Positions 17,561-27,041 of a stretch of DNA of 64,000 nucleotides are shown here, one piece after another. Below the pieces are notes generated by a model. It did not search any database, was not told where the DNA came from, and saw only the letters and a list, made by a program, of their open reading frames with translations. The stretch is from NCBI GenBank assembly GCA_029907255.1, contig JARYMF010000003.1:190061-254060 (forward strand), read 5' to 3'. This DNA is from Armatimonadota bacterium (GTDB lineage Bacteria; Armatimonadota; UBA5829; DTJY01). Each line of letters opens with the position of its first letter. Position 1 is the first letter of the stretch. Made by a program: the position numbers and the translations under genes.

Positions 17561-17932
17561 AGCCCTTATCCCAATGCTAAGGCGCTTTACAAGAAGCTAA
17601 CTTCTGTGTCGAAATCGTATATCTTGCGACCTTGACCTTATTTCAGTTAATCTCTTTCGCACCAAACTCCTGCAAATGCCGCTAAAATGTTCACCTTCTT
17701 GCCTCAAAAGCAATTTTCTACAGAATACCCTTGAAAAAGATGGGCAACTACGTAGCATTTTTGTTATTATATAACCTGGTAATCACTTAGCTATCAATGG
17801 CCAATTTAAAAATAATTTGGTATTCGCTATAATGGCGCATCCATTGCCAAGCAAATTCGGCAGAAACTTTTTCCACTTGCATATAACAAGCGTTCGCTTA
17901 AAATGGACTAAAAGATTTTCGGAGAGTCAATT
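17561..17932. other. Divergent intergenic region with a weak promoter
   Basis: 372 bases between two divergent genes. A TATAAT at 17828-17833 with a poor -35 (TTTAAA at 17805) could serve the BNR-repeat gene with a leader of about 95 bases. No RNA gene or long repeat seen. Confidence 0.35.
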
Positions 17933-19282
17933 ATGATTTCAAACAACAGCATTATTTACATCCAAGCAGTATTGATATTAGTATTAGCTTTCTCAACATC
18001 GTCAGGAAAATCTGCACAAGTAAAAGAAACGTGTATAGAAATTGCACCTGTATGGTCAGGACATCCTGTAGGCTTTTCGTTACTAAGTTGCCCAGAAAGA
18101 CAATATGTCGCTTTCTACAACCCCGATAGACAATTGACCGTTGGCTGCCGAAAATATTCTGAGACGACATGGCATTTCGTGAAACTTCCTGAGACCGTCG
18201 GTTGGGATAGCCATAACTATATAACAATGGCTATGGATGACAATGGTTGCATACACCTATGTGCAAATATGCACTGCAGTCCTTTAGTTTATTTCCGCAC
18301 AACAAAGCCAGGAGATATTGACAGCTTCGAGAGAATTCCTTCGATGGTTGGGCGAGATGAAACAAAATGTACCTACCCGTCATTTTTCAGAGGACCCCGT
18401 GGCGAATTCTTATTTACCTATCGCTTTGGAAGCTCTGGAAATGGCGACCAATATTTCAACATTTATGATCACAAGACAAAAACCTGGAAACGGCTAATGG
18501 ATGCTCCCCTAACTTCAGGTGAGGGAAAAATGAATGCTTATTTCACAGGGTTGCGCTTATATGAAGATGGTTACTACCACACAGCATGGGTTTGGAGGGA
18601 TGAGCCAGACTGTTCAACTAATCATGACCTTTCTTATGCAAGGTCGAAAGATTTAATCCACTGGGAAACGAGCGATGGCAAGGCCCTTAAGCTACCAATC
18701 ACCTTGTCGACAGCCGAGATAGTTGACCCAGTACCTGTTAAGGGCGGCTTACTCAATGGGGGTGTGGCAATAGGCTTGGACTCAAAGAAACGCTTGGTTA
18801 TAAGTTATCTTAAATTCGATGAACACGGATACAACCAAGTTTATAACGCCCGTCGTGAAGCAAATGGTTGGAAAATATATAAAACCAGTTCTTGGGAATA
18901 TCGCTGGGAGTTCTCAGGCACTGGCTCGATTCCTTTTGAAATAAGGATAGGGCCAATTGTTGTAGAAAAGGACGGAAAGTTAAGCCAATCCTACAGCCAT
19001 GTTAAATATGGAAATGGAAAATGGATACTAGACGAAGAAAATTTCCGCATATTGGAAGACATTCGCGCCACACCCGTGCCCAAAAGCGATACCTCTAAAG
19101 ACTCAACCCGTATGTTAGAACCCCGATATGCTAATGATTTAGGTTCCAGCGGCGAACGCGGCGTGCGATACCAACTTAGATGGGAAACACTTAGCCTTAA
19201 CCGTGACCGGCCTCGCGACTATCACCCTTCGCCTTCTATGCTTAAGCTATGTCGAATTGAAAGCGTACCAATAGATAAATAG
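17933..19282 (+). CDS. Secreted BNR-repeat (BNR_4-type) protein
   Basis: 449 residues with a signal peptide (MISNNSIIYIQAVLILVLAF..., cut near KSA). The body shows the beta-propeller pattern of BNR_4 proteins: WDSHNYITMAMDDNGCIHLCANMH, CTYPSFFRGPRGEFLFTYR, YYHTAWVWRDEPD and LDSKKRLVISYLKFDEHGYNQVY. Related propellers bind or cleave polysaccharides, and some polysaccharide lyases have this fold. CGGAGAG precedes the start. It is surrounded by sugar oxidoreductases and an isomerase, which agrees with use of an extracellular glycan, but no specific activity can be read. Confidence 0.8.
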   Translation: MISNNSIIYIQAVLILVLAFSTSSGKSAQVKETCIEIAPVWSGHPVGFSLLSCPERQYVAFYNPDRQLTVGCRKYSETTWHFVKLPETVGWDSHNYITMAMDDNGCIHLCANMHCSPLVYFRTTKPGDIDSFERIPSMVGRDETKCTYPSFFRGPRGEFLFTYRFGSSGNGDQYFNIYDHKTKTWKRLMDAPLTSGEGKMNAYFTGLRLYEDGYYHTAWVWRDEPDCSTNHDLSYARSKDLIHWETSDGKALKLPITLSTAEIVDPVPVKGGLLNGGVAIGLDSKKRLVISYLKFDEHGYNQVYNARREANGWKIYKTSSWEYRWEFSGTGSIPFEIRIGPIVVEKDGKLSQSYSHVKYGNGKWILDEENFRILEDIRATPVPKSDTSKDSTRMLEPRYANDLGSSGERGVRYQLRWETLSLNRDRPRDYHPSPSMLKLCRIESVPIDK

Positions 19283-19317
19283 CGCGTTCGTTTTTAATGG
19301 ATACTCTGCACCGGCCA

Positions 19318-20118
19318 TCACCGTGCTCCTAAGGCTTTCAAGCAAGCATTTAGGTATCCATAGCTCTCAGCCGCAATTATGCAAACTTCCGGCATAGACA
19401 TTTCTAATGCGCCTATGACCTCCAGACACACTGGCCCCGAGTATCCATCTTCGACCATTACTCGGCAATATTCCATTAGGTCGATATCTCCACGTCCACA
19501 CGCCTGTTCCTTCGGCGAGCCAGGGCTTGGCCCCCGTCCTTTGCAATCGCGGATATGAATATGTCTAACGCTGTTAATTACACGCCGAAGTGCCTCTGCA
19601 GGATTCTCTCCAGCACGGTAGATATGGCTTGGGTCCATATCTATTCCAAATGCTGGAGATTTGATTCTTTCAATTGCTTTAAGAGTGGTGGGTGTGTTGT
19701 AAATACATGCGCCAACATGAGCCTTCACACACAAAGTTACGCCAAAAGATTCCGCTTTCTCTGACATCTTTGCCATTAAGTCGGTCTGGCGCATGAAGTC
19801 TTCTTCTACATCCGACTTCCCACCTGGTCCTATGTTAATAATTGGAATGCCAATTTCCGCCCCCGCTTCAAATGCCTTCATCAGGCGATCTTCATCTAAT
19901 GCTGCCTCTTCCATTGAAAGAAACTCGAGCCCATTATCCTTTACGATTTTACGAAGGTCGCTTGCTTGTGTTTTCCAATTATCTAGGTCCAAGTGCTCGC
20001 ACATGCCTTTGATTGCTGAAATCTCAACTCCGTCGTATCCGGCGGATTTGATGTATTTGCATGCGGTTGCAAAATCATAACCACCAAAAAGAACTGAGTT
20101 TACGCCCAGTTTGATCAT
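19318..20118 (-). CDS. Sugar phosphate isomerase/epimerase (xylose-isomerase-like TIM barrel)
   Basis: 266 residues of the AP-endonuclease-2/IolE-like barrel. Metal-binding elements are seen in order: MEEAALDED, LCVKAHVGACI, AFGIDMDPSHIYRAG (Asp and His), VRHIHIRDCKGRG (His-x-His) and GPVCLEVIG (Glu). Strong GGAGGAA before the ATG. Family members are divalent-metal-dependent isomerases, epimerases or dehydratases of sugars and inositols. It follows the Gfo/Idh/MocA gene at 20157 with a 38-base gap, the usual pairing in sugar-oxidation operons. Confidence 0.87.
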   Translation of the reverse strand: MIKLGVNSVLFGGYDFATACKYIKSAGYDGVEISAIKGMCEHLDLDNWKTQASDLRKIVKDNGLEFLSMEEAALDEDRLMKAFEAGAEIGIPIINIGPGGKSDVEEDFMRQTDLMAKMSEKAESFGVTLCVKAHVGACIYNTPTTLKAIERIKSPAFGIDMDPSHIYRAGENPAEALRRVINSVRHIHIRDCKGRGPSPGSPKEQACGRGDIDLMEYCRVMVEDGYSGPVCLEVIGALEMSMPEVCIIAAESYGYLNACLKALGAR

Positions 20119-20156
20119 ATTTGCGTTTCCTCCAAATCCTTAATTCCAATCTAAAA

Positions 20157-21146
20157 CTACAAATCTACGATACTGTGCGTCTCCCACGATTTAATCGCCG
20201 CCTCGATGATAAGTTGAGCTTTCAGGGCATCTTCTCCGGAGCCGTCAATTTTATCGGAAGGAGTTTTTTCCTCCAACTGATCAACCCATTTTGAAATGCG
20301 GCTCTTGAAGGTCTCGCTGAAAGAACGCATCCCGCCGAGATAAGAGTAGGTTTCATACTCAATGCTATCGCGCGGATAGAAGGTTAGATGCTCGCAAGCA
20401 TCCTCAAGAACAAAGCGCCCTTTGGAGCCTACAACTTCACATCTTTCCAATCCATAGCTTCCTCCAGCGTCATAACTCCCAGTCAGACAGCCGACAACGC
20501 CGTTTTCAAAATGAACTAGAATTTGCGCATTTGAATAGCAAATGCGCCCATCGCCTTTCTTTAGAAATGCTGCAACACTTTTTACATCACCGCAGAAATA
20601 TCGCATTACGTCAAACGAGTGCGGATGGAGCGCTCTCAAATGAAACCAAGGTGAAGTCTCGACGGGGTTATTTATCCACATGCGCATATTTATCATGTAG
20701 AGCGTTCCTAGACGGCCGGATTCAATCCACTCTTTAGCTCTGAGAGCCGCTGGAGTAAAACGATGGTTTAGGTTGATTGCATAGGGGATTTTTTTCTTTT
20801 TTGCCAAGGCGACCATTTCCTTGCCTTCTTCGATATTGTTTGAAATTGGTTTTTCACCTAGAGTCGGGATGCCTGCCTCAAGAAGTTCCATCGTCGGAAC
20901 ATAATGATCGCCACCATTTTCCTCTCCTCTTGTGCACATTGAGCATGCATCAAGTTCTATACCACTAGCGAGCATTTCCTTTACGCTGTAAAAAGCCTTC
21001 CCACCAAATCTCTGGGCGCCCGCATCTGCTCTTTCAGGAATTATGTCGCAACAAGCCACTACTTCACATTTAGGGTTGTCCTTGTAGCATTGAGCATGAA
21101 TACTGCCAATATTTCCAACGCCGACAATGCCAATCTTTAGAGGCAT
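20157..21146 (-). CDS. Gfo/Idh/MocA-family oxidoreductase
   Basis: 329 residues. GIVGVGNIGSIHAQCY is the dinucleotide-binding turn, GEKPISNNIEEG the EKP motif and LHPHSFDVMRYFCG the substrate-domain histidine segment, so all standard catalytic elements are present. AAGGAG precedes the start. First gene of a two-gene unit with the sugar isomerase at 19318. Together they are likely to oxidise and isomerise a sugar or cyclitol; substrate unknown. Confidence 0.9.
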   Translation of the reverse strand: MPLKIGIVGVGNIGSIHAQCYKDNPKCEVVACCDIIPERADAGAQRFGGKAFYSVKEMLASGIELDACSMCTRGEENGGDHYVPTMELLEAGIPTLGEKPISNNIEEGKEMVALAKKKKIPYAINLNHRFTPAALRAKEWIESGRLGTLYMINMRMWINNPVETSPWFHLRALHPHSFDVMRYFCGDVKSVAAFLKKGDGRICYSNAQILVHFENGVVGCLTGSYDAGGSYGLERCEVVGSKGRFVLEDACEHLTFYPRDSIEYETYSYLGGMRSFSETFKSRISKWVDQLEEKTPSDKIDGSGEDALKAQLIIEAAIKSWETHSIVDL

Positions 21147-21340
21147 AATACCATCTCCTTGACCAACTTATTAAAAAATAAAATGTATTCTGAATTAGGA
21201 TACGATAGAAGGTTCCCAATTTCCTTTTAACTTAACGCAAAGATTGTAAAAAGAATAAAAGTGGGAATTCCAAAGCGAAACCATACCTTGAGGTATAGGG
21301 GCTACTTAGAGGCGGTTGTTTCAAGAAGTAACTTTTAGGG

Positions 21341-22264
21341 TTATGCTTTAGCGCAGCCTTTTAGCTTGGCAATACGGCGCTCAGCTTCAGGATTTTCAGG
21401 GTCTATTGCCAGAACATTTTCAAGCTCCGATATACACAGGTCCCTATCGCCAACAGCATCGTAGGCAGCTGCGAGATTTAACCTAGCGCCAATAAAGCGA
21501 GGATTGATATCAAGTGCCTTCCGGAACTGCACAATCGCTAAGTCTGCCAAACCTTGCTTTAAGTAACATATTCCCAGATAGTTTCTCAAATCTGCATATT
21601 GGGGACAGATTGAAATTGCTTGAAGGAAAGCATCTGCAGCTTCCAGATACATTTGCTTATTCATCAGTGCAAGGCCCTTCTCAAGATGGTACTCTATCTC
21701 GTCTATATCAGTTTTTGCAACTTCCTCAAGTAGCTGGATTGCTCGATTGTGTTTGCCATGATTGTAGAGTTCGAGCGCCTCACGATACCTTTCATCACAA
21801 TAAGCCGGTTCAAGTCTTACAGCGCTTTTTATATCATTAAGTCCCTCAGGTTGCCCTTTTAAAATTCTAGCAAGGCCTAGATAAAATATTGCTCGAGCAT
21901 ACTTAGGATTTATTTGAAGTGCTTTTGTTAGCTCTGCTTCTGCATTATCATAAAGACCCTGATTGTAATAAATCAAAGCAAGTTGAAAATGCAAATCAGG
22001 ATATTCAGGGTGTAGCATTAGAGCGAATTTTAAGGACTCCTCTGCTTGGGCATAAGCGTTCATCTTTGCTTGAGCTATTCCCAGATTTGCATATGCCTCA
22101 CCCATGTACCAAGCTGCAAGCTTCCGCTCAGGTAAGTTTTCATCGCAATCGGAGTCCAAAACCCTCTGAAATTCGCTTATTGCCTCGGCATACAAGCCAT
22201 GGTCAAATAAAGCAATTCCTCGGTTGTAGAATTCGCTCACTGAGCTTGATGTTTTTACTTTCAC
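21341..22264 (-). CDS. Tetratricopeptide repeat protein
   Basis: 307 residues made almost wholly of TPR units: FYNRGIALFDHGLYAEAISEF, AYANLGIAQAKMNAYAQAEES, HFQLALIYYNQGLYDNAEAEL, AIFYLGLARILKGQ, LEKGLALMNKQMYLEAADAF and LRNYLGICYLKQGLADLAIVQF, about seven or eight repeats. No signal peptide, so probably cytosolic. GTG start with GGAGG ten bases upstream. TPR proteins scaffold protein complexes; partner unknown. Confidence 0.88.
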   Translation of the reverse strand: MKVKTSSSVSEFYNRGIALFDHGLYAEAISEFQRVLDSDCDENLPERKLAAWYMGEAYANLGIAQAKMNAYAQAEESLKFALMLHPEYPDLHFQLALIYYNQGLYDNAEAELTKALQINPKYARAIFYLGLARILKGQPEGLNDIKSAVRLEPAYCDERYREALELYNHGKHNRAIQLLEEVAKTDIDEIEYHLEKGLALMNKQMYLEAADAFLQAISICPQYADLRNYLGICYLKQGLADLAIVQFRKALDINPRFIGARLNLAAAYDAVGDRDLCISELENVLAIDPENPEAERRIAKLKGCAKA

Positions 22265-22360
22265 GAGTAAAGGGCCTCCGCTCTAAGCATCTCAATTTAA
22301 AACTTATCTTTCAATGGTATTATCGGATTTCTTAGGGTACTACTTAAGGCGCCGTCAAAA

Positions 22361-23674
22361 TTATATAGGACGCCTGCAGTTGGAAGCACGTCCGATGCAA
22401 TAATATTCAAACCCTAATTTTTGCATGCGTTGAGGATCATAGAGGTTGCGGCCGTCAAAGAAAACTGGTCGTTTCATTGACTGCCGTATTTTATCTAAAT
22501 TTAAGAAGCGGAACTCGTTCCACTCTGTTACCAATAAAACCGCATCCGCGCCTACCGCTACTTCGTAAGCATTGTCACAATAAGTAATGTTTGGTATAAT
22601 CCGCCGGCAATTTTCCATTGCTACAGGGTCATATACTTGAACATTAGCTCCTTCGGCTAGAAGTTTGTTGATTATCTCAATTGACCTTGCGTCGCGCATA
22701 TCATCTGTATTTGGTTTAAATGCAACGCCTAAAATTCCTATTGTTTTGCCTTCCAACCCTCCTAAAACATCTTTGATTTTATTTACAAAACGCAAAGGTT
22801 GTGCATCATTGACGCTAAGCACCCATTTGAAAAGGTCGGCATTGCACCCAAGTTTCTCAGATGTATGAATGAGCGCTTTTAGGTCCTTACCAAAACACGA
22901 GCCGCCAAAGCCAAGTCCGGCTTGCAAAAAGTGCTCTCCAATACGCTTGTCATAACCCATCCCTTTGGCAACTTGAACAACGTCTCCACCGGCCGCTTCG
23001 CATAACTCCGCAACCAAATTAATAAAGGAAATTTTCGCTGCAAGGAATGCATTCGAAACATATTTGATAATCTCAGCGCTTGTTACGTCAGTTATTAACA
23101 TAGGCCGCTCGAGAGGCGCGTATAGCTCAATCAGCTTCATAGCGGAAGTTTGGGAGGGTGCTCCAATGATAATACGATCAGGATTTAGGGTATCGTAGAT
23201 TGCCGACCCTTCTCTTAAAAACTCGGGGTTCGATACAACATCGAAGTCTACTGCGGAACGTTGGTTCTGTTCAATGACTTCTTTAACAAGATTTCCAGTA
23301 CCAATTGGAACAGTGCTCTTGTTAACTATCACCTTGTACCTTTGGATATACTGTGCTATGCCTTTCGCTGCCTCAATTACTTGGGTTATATCCGGTTCGC
23401 CATTAGGACCGGGTGGTGTTCCTACGGCTATAAAGACAACATCCGCGGGCAATACTCCCTCGCCAAGATCTGTTGTAAAGAACAAACGGCCATCATCTAC
23501 ATTGCGAGAGACCATCTCCTCAAGGCCTGGCTCGTAGATTGGCATAATTCCATGCTGAAGTGATTTAATCTTTTCAGCATCAATGTCAACACACGTTACC
23601 TCATTACCGAGGTCCGCGAAAACAGTCCCAGTAACTAGACCAACATAACCTGTTCCAATTATGCAAATATTCAT
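22361..23674 (-). CDS. ugd: UDP-glucose 6-dehydrogenase
   Basis: About 437 residues from the ATG at 23674; an in-frame TTG 21 bases upstream is possible. NAD-binding start MNICIIGTGYVGLVTG, the conserved EPGLEEM, STVPIGTG and NPEFLREGSA, the catalytic cysteine in GFGGSCFGKDLKAL, and the C-terminal GVAFKPNTDDMRDARS are all present. It oxidises UDP-glucose to UDP-glucuronate using two NAD+, feeding surface polysaccharide synthesis. It stands alone, downstream of no visible polysaccharide cluster. Confidence 0.95.
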   Translation of the reverse strand: MNICIIGTGYVGLVTGTVFADLGNEVTCVDIDAEKIKSLQHGIMPIYEPGLEEMVSRNVDDGRLFFTTDLGEGVLPADVVFIAVGTPPGPNGEPDITQVIEAAKGIAQYIQRYKVIVNKSTVPIGTGNLVKEVIEQNQRSAVDFDVVSNPEFLREGSAIYDTLNPDRIIIGAPSQTSAMKLIELYAPLERPMLITDVTSAEIIKYVSNAFLAAKISFINLVAELCEAAGGDVVQVAKGMGYDKRIGEHFLQAGLGFGGSCFGKDLKALIHTSEKLGCNADLFKWVLSVNDAQPLRFVNKIKDVLGGLEGKTIGILGVAFKPNTDDMRDARSIEIINKLLAEGANVQVYDPVAMENCRRIIPNITYCDNAYEVAVGADAVLLVTEWNEFRFLNLDKIRQSMKRPVFFDGRNLYDPQRMQKLGFEYYCIGRASNCRRPI

Positions 23675-23695
23675 ATGCCCGCTACTCTTTCTCAA

Positions 23696-24021
23696 AAAAT
23701 AAAAGTTCTAGACTACTTTTAACGTTGCCAAGCTTAACATGCAGCCTTTCCGTTGTCAACGTTTTCTCTGTTTGCAGGAAGGCAAATTTTGCCTAGACTT
23801 GTATGAGTATTTACCCACCGCAAGGCATATAAAATACAAAAACAGGCACTTGGTTGGTAAAATTTTACTTGACAAAATTTGCTAAAAGTGCGAAACTTTT
23901 AATTGAGATAAGTCGTTTATATTTGTGGAGGATGGGTAAATATTTAACGGACTCATAGGCGGCGATTCCGATTAATCTTAATTGACTCATACGCCGCACC
24001 TCCAGTATTGTTAATACCTAT
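23696..24021. other. Intergenic region with short repeats
   Basis: A/T-rich spacer between ugd and the tolC terminator. Near 23950-24002 the word GACTCATA occurs twice, once followed by GGCGGCG and once by CGCCGC, giving an imperfect mixed direct/inverted repeat of unknown meaning. No gene supported. Confidence 0.3.
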
Positions 24022-24050
24022 AAATGCGGGTGTACTGTGCACCCGCATTT
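24022..24050 (-). terminator. Stem-loop terminator after the TolC-family gene
   Basis: An 11-base-pair stem AAATGCGGGTG/CACCCGCATTT with a seven-base loop lies 14 bases beyond the tolC stop. The T-tract is stronger on the plus side (TTTTGTTATT) than on the minus side, so it may be bidirectional or only slow leftward polymerase. Confidence 0.55.
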
Positions 24051-24064
24051 TGTTATTCAATGTC

Positions 24065-25375
24065 TTATGCGCCTGAAGGATTTCCAAGCGCTTTTTGTAA
24101 TTTTGCATATGCGATGTTGTAGTCATAATTCGCTTGGTCAAGGTTAGTTCGCGCCGCCGCCAATGCAGCCAGTGCATCAGCAATTTCTACGGCAGTGCCT
24201 ACACCTGCATCGTACCTTACCTGCGCAATCTCATATGCTTCCTCTGCTTGAGCAAGTCGGGCTTTGGCAGTCTCAAGAGTTTTTTGTGCTGTTTCAAGAT
24301 TTAAATACGACTGCCTTATCTCCAGCTCAACTTCAAATTTTGTCTGCTCAAATCGTGAACGTGCTTCGTCAAGCATAGCTTTTGCCTCTGAAATTGCTGC
24401 TTTGATTCGGCCACCATCGAATATCTCTTTAGTTAAAACTGCAGCCAAAGTAAAACCGCTTGCCTGACCCGGGTTTTCATTGGACACCACCTGATAATCA
24501 GCATCCAATCCAAGTTGTGGGCGCTCGTCTGCTTTGGCTGCTCGAACTCCAGCTTCGGCAGCCGCAATTTGAGCTTTTGCTATGAGTACCTCTGGTCTCT
24601 GCGATAATGCAGTTTCAATTAGCGACGATATATCTTTGGCTGGAGGTGAGGGAGGTTTGGGTTCAGACAGGTTGAAAACTTGATTCAGTGGGGCTCCGAG
24701 GACTTTATTCAGCGTAATCCTTGCAAGTTGAGCCTGATTTCTCGCTTGGGTAAGGTTCTGTTCAGCCTCTGAAACCTGGGTTTTTGCTCTGATGACATCA
24801 AACCTTGGTGCTGAGCCAGCTTCAAATTTGGCGGTGGCAACTTCAAGGTGTTGTTTAGCTGCTACAAGGTTTTGCTCTGCACTGCGAACCAAACTTTCAC
24901 TTAATAGAACATTGTAATATGCTTCCTTTGCTTCGAGAACAATTTGTGCCTGAACGGCCGCTAGTCTGCCCAAAGCAACATCATATAATGCAACAGCTCG
25001 TTTTATTTGAGCCGGTATACGCCCCGCTGTATAAAGTGCTTGCTGGACGCGAAGAATACCAATTGTGTTGTCTGCGGCTCCGATAGAAATAGTTCTAAGC
25101 GGAATATTGGGACCAAGTGACGGAATTGTAAAAGTTCCAAGGGCATCGGTATGGAGATATTGAGCGCTCATCAAAACTTGGGGATATTTCGCCGACTTAG
25201 CTATATCAATGCGCCACCTGGCGGCTTCTAGTTCATTTCGTGCGGCTCTTACTGCAGGATTCTGCGATACTGCCAAATTCACCGCATCTTGAATAGTAAT
25301 AGACCGTACCTCTTCGCCAAAAATACGCAAGCAGGTGAGAACTTGAGTCATAAGAATAAGAAAAACCAAGCGCAT
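24065..25375 (-). CDS. TolC-family outer-membrane efflux protein
   Basis: About 436 residues from an ATG at 25375; the frame stays open 105 bases further upstream, but AGGAGGT lies just before this start and the upstream part overlaps the previous gene. A signal peptide (MRLVFLILMTQVLTCL...) is followed by ITIQDAVNLAVSQNPAVRAARNELEAARW, the classic TolC opening, then two repeats of coiled-coil (AKQHLEVATAKFEAGSAP and AQAEEAYEIAQVRYDAGVG). It would form the trimeric exit duct of an efflux or type I secretion system. No partner pump is nearby. Confidence 0.88.
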   Translation of the reverse strand: MRLVFLILMTQVLTCLRIFGEEVRSITIQDAVNLAVSQNPAVRAARNELEAARWRIDIAKSAKYPQVLMSAQYLHTDALGTFTIPSLGPNIPLRTISIGAADNTIGILRVQQALYTAGRIPAQIKRAVALYDVALGRLAAVQAQIVLEAKEAYYNVLLSESLVRSAEQNLVAAKQHLEVATAKFEAGSAPRFDVIRAKTQVSEAEQNLTQARNQAQLARITLNKVLGAPLNQVFNLSEPKPPSPPAKDISSLIETALSQRPEVLIAKAQIAAAEAGVRAAKADERPQLGLDADYQVVSNENPGQASGFTLAAVLTKEIFDGGRIKAAISEAKAMLDEARSRFEQTKFEVELEIRQSYLNLETAQKTLETAKARLAQAEEAYEIAQVRYDAGVGTAVEIADALAALAAARTNLDQANYDYNIAYAKLQKALGNPSGA

Positions 25376-25430
25376 CAAAATAGCATACCTCCTACTCCGT
25401 ATATTCAATCCCAAGAGAATGACTTGCCAC

Positions 25431-26354
25431 CTAGTCTGGAGGCTCAGAATATACAACAGAAGCGATTGTCTCACCAACAATTCTTAGCGAATCGGGGCTA
25501 CACTTATCCACTGTATCCTGCAGTGTGTGCCAATAAGCATAATCGAAGTCAATTACGTCTATACAAGGTATGCCCGCATCAATTAAAGGAACATGGTCGT
25601 CTATTATGGTGTATTTTACTTGGTTGGAGAACACTTTATTAAAATTGAGTTTACTAGCTGTTGACCAGACTTTATCAACCACCCACCTGGCTCGCTCATT
25701 GGAGTTTCTCTCACGGTAAATTGTCAATTCCTTATCCCCAACCATATCAAGCAATATACCATAGCGTATTGTTGTTTTCCGAACATTTTTTGCAAAATGG
25801 CGTGAGCCTAGAAACATATGCTCAGAAGTAGGACCAAAGTCCTCGCCATCGAAAAGTACAATCATCACAGGGACGGGAGGAAGCTTTTTAGCAAAAAGCC
25901 TAGCTAATTCAAGGAGGACTGCAACTCCAGACGCACCATCATTTGCTCCTAGAATTGGTTTATTTCGTTGAGTAGGTTCAATTTCCTGGTCGGCAGTGGG
26001 GCGAGTATCCCAGTGAGCGCAAAGTAGAACCGCTGGTCGATCTTGCTTTCCAAAACGAGCGATGATATTTGAAAGCTTGTAAGTTTTCTCTGAGCGAGTA
26101 TGTTCGAAGTCTTGGGTTTGAACTGAATCTGCACTCTTTTTGAGCTCTTCTAGCAGATAGGCCTTTACTTTTTCATGTGCTTCCGTGCCAACAGGCCTTG
26201 GACCGAATTCACACTGTTTTTTCAAGTAGGAAAATGCTCTGTTTGCATCAAATTGAGACGCCGTGCTCTGAGCTGAACAACCAGTAATCCCTACTGCAAT
26301 TAGTGAGAAGGCTAGCAGGAGAAGATTGAGATGAACGGAATACGATTTCCTCAT
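25431..26354 (-). CDS. M28-family zinc peptidase / glutaminyl-cyclase-like lipoprotein
   Basis: 307 residues with a lipobox (IAVGITGCSAQ), so anchored in the envelope. Zinc-ligand segments in order: LLCAHWDTRP (His, and Asp nearby), LGANDGASGVAVLLELAR (bridging Asp), LFDGEDFG (Glu-Asp) and IDDHVPLIDAG with DFDYAYWHTLQD (last His). The CAHWDTRPTAD and ILGANDGASG pattern is closest to the glutaminyl-peptide cyclotransferase branch of M28, so it may cyclise N-terminal Gln rather than cut peptides. It starts six bases after the 5'-nucleotidase-domain gene stops, an operon. Confidence 0.85.
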   Translation of the reverse strand: MRKSYSVHLNLLLLAFSLIAVGITGCSAQSTASQFDANRAFSYLKKQCEFGPRPVGTEAHEKVKAYLLEELKKSADSVQTQDFEHTRSEKTYKLSNIIARFGKQDRPAVLLCAHWDTRPTADQEIEPTQRNKPILGANDGASGVAVLLELARLFAKKLPPVPVMIVLFDGEDFGPTSEHMFLGSRHFAKNVRKTTIRYGILLDMVGDKELTIYRERNSNERARWVVDKVWSTASKLNFNKVFSNQVKYTIIDDHVPLIDAGIPCIDVIDFDYAYWHTLQDTVDKCSPDSLRIVGETIASVVYSEPPD

Positions 26355-26359
26355 TGATT

Positions 26360-27007
26360 TTACTGTGCTTTCATGACTCTAATACGGTCTTTTTTGGAAT
26401 AGTCAACAGTTTGCATTTTTTTCAAAAATTTCTCCACAGCTTCTTTTGTGGTAATTTTGCCAATTTCCTTTATATTAACACTACCCCAGATTGTAAAATA
26501 CCCATAACCACCTTTGGCTAAAGGCTCAGTAGTAGCAACAGTATATTTCTTTTTCAAATCGATGGCAGAACCACCAATTTTCACACCAGAAACTCGAGAA
26601 CCCTTAGGGGAATTAGGAGTGAAAGTAAAACTAAGGCCGCCGACCTGCAAGAAACCAAGGTTTTTTCTAGGAAATACCGAAACGCTTCTTTCCAATGCAT
26701 TTACAACTTCCTTGCCAGTAAGCTCCAAAACTGCTACGCGGTCATTAGGATATTGAAGGCACTCAATAACTTGTTTAGGTTCAACTTTTCCCTTTGGAAT
26801 GGTAAGTTCGCGAAGCGCACCAGCGGGGAAAAAAGCAATTTGCACATTCATTGCATCTTTGAGGGCATCAGACACAAGGTCCCCGAGTTCGGTTTCTTCT
26901 ATCTGACAATTAACAGAACTTAGGGGAGATTGGCAATCGATGGCGGCTGGTAATTGAGTCGTCAGAGTCAATATAAATAGAACAACAGTAACAATTCTAG
27001 AGCGCAT
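26360..27007 (-). CDS. Secreted stand-alone 5'-nucleotidase C-terminal domain protein
   Basis: About 215 residues from the ATG at 27007; the frame is open to 27061, overlapping prfB. Signal peptide MRSRIVTVVLFILTLTTQLPA. The rest matches only the C-terminal substrate-binding domain of UshA-type nucleotidases: ETELGDLVSDALKDAM, FFPAGALRELTIPKGKV, NDRVAVLELTGKEVVNALE and GYGYFTIWG. The N-terminal metallophosphatase domain that does the chemistry is absent, and the sequence before this gene is prfB, so this is not a frameshifted full enzyme. A binding role is possible; function unknown. Confidence 0.8.
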   Translation of the reverse strand: MRSRIVTVVLFILTLTTQLPAAIDCQSPLSSVNCQIEETELGDLVSDALKDAMNVQIAFFPAGALRELTIPKGKVEPKQVIECLQYPNDRVAVLELTGKEVVNALERSVSVFPRKNLGFLQVGGLSFTFTPNSPKGSRVSGVKIGGSAIDLKKKYTVATTEPLAKGGYGYFTIWGSVNIKEIGKITTKEAVEKFLKKMQTVDYSKKDRIRVMKAQ

Positions 27008-27041
27008 GTTGTAATAAAAACCCAGGCGGCAACTAGCGGTT

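Noticed and set aside
21283-21299. Hairpin CATACCT/AGGTATA after the TPR gene as a terminator
   Set aside because: The loop would be two bases, an end pair mismatches and there is no T-tract.
23950-24002. GACTCATA repeats as a mobile-element end
   Set aside because: Two short imperfect copies only, without a transposase or longer terminal repeats.
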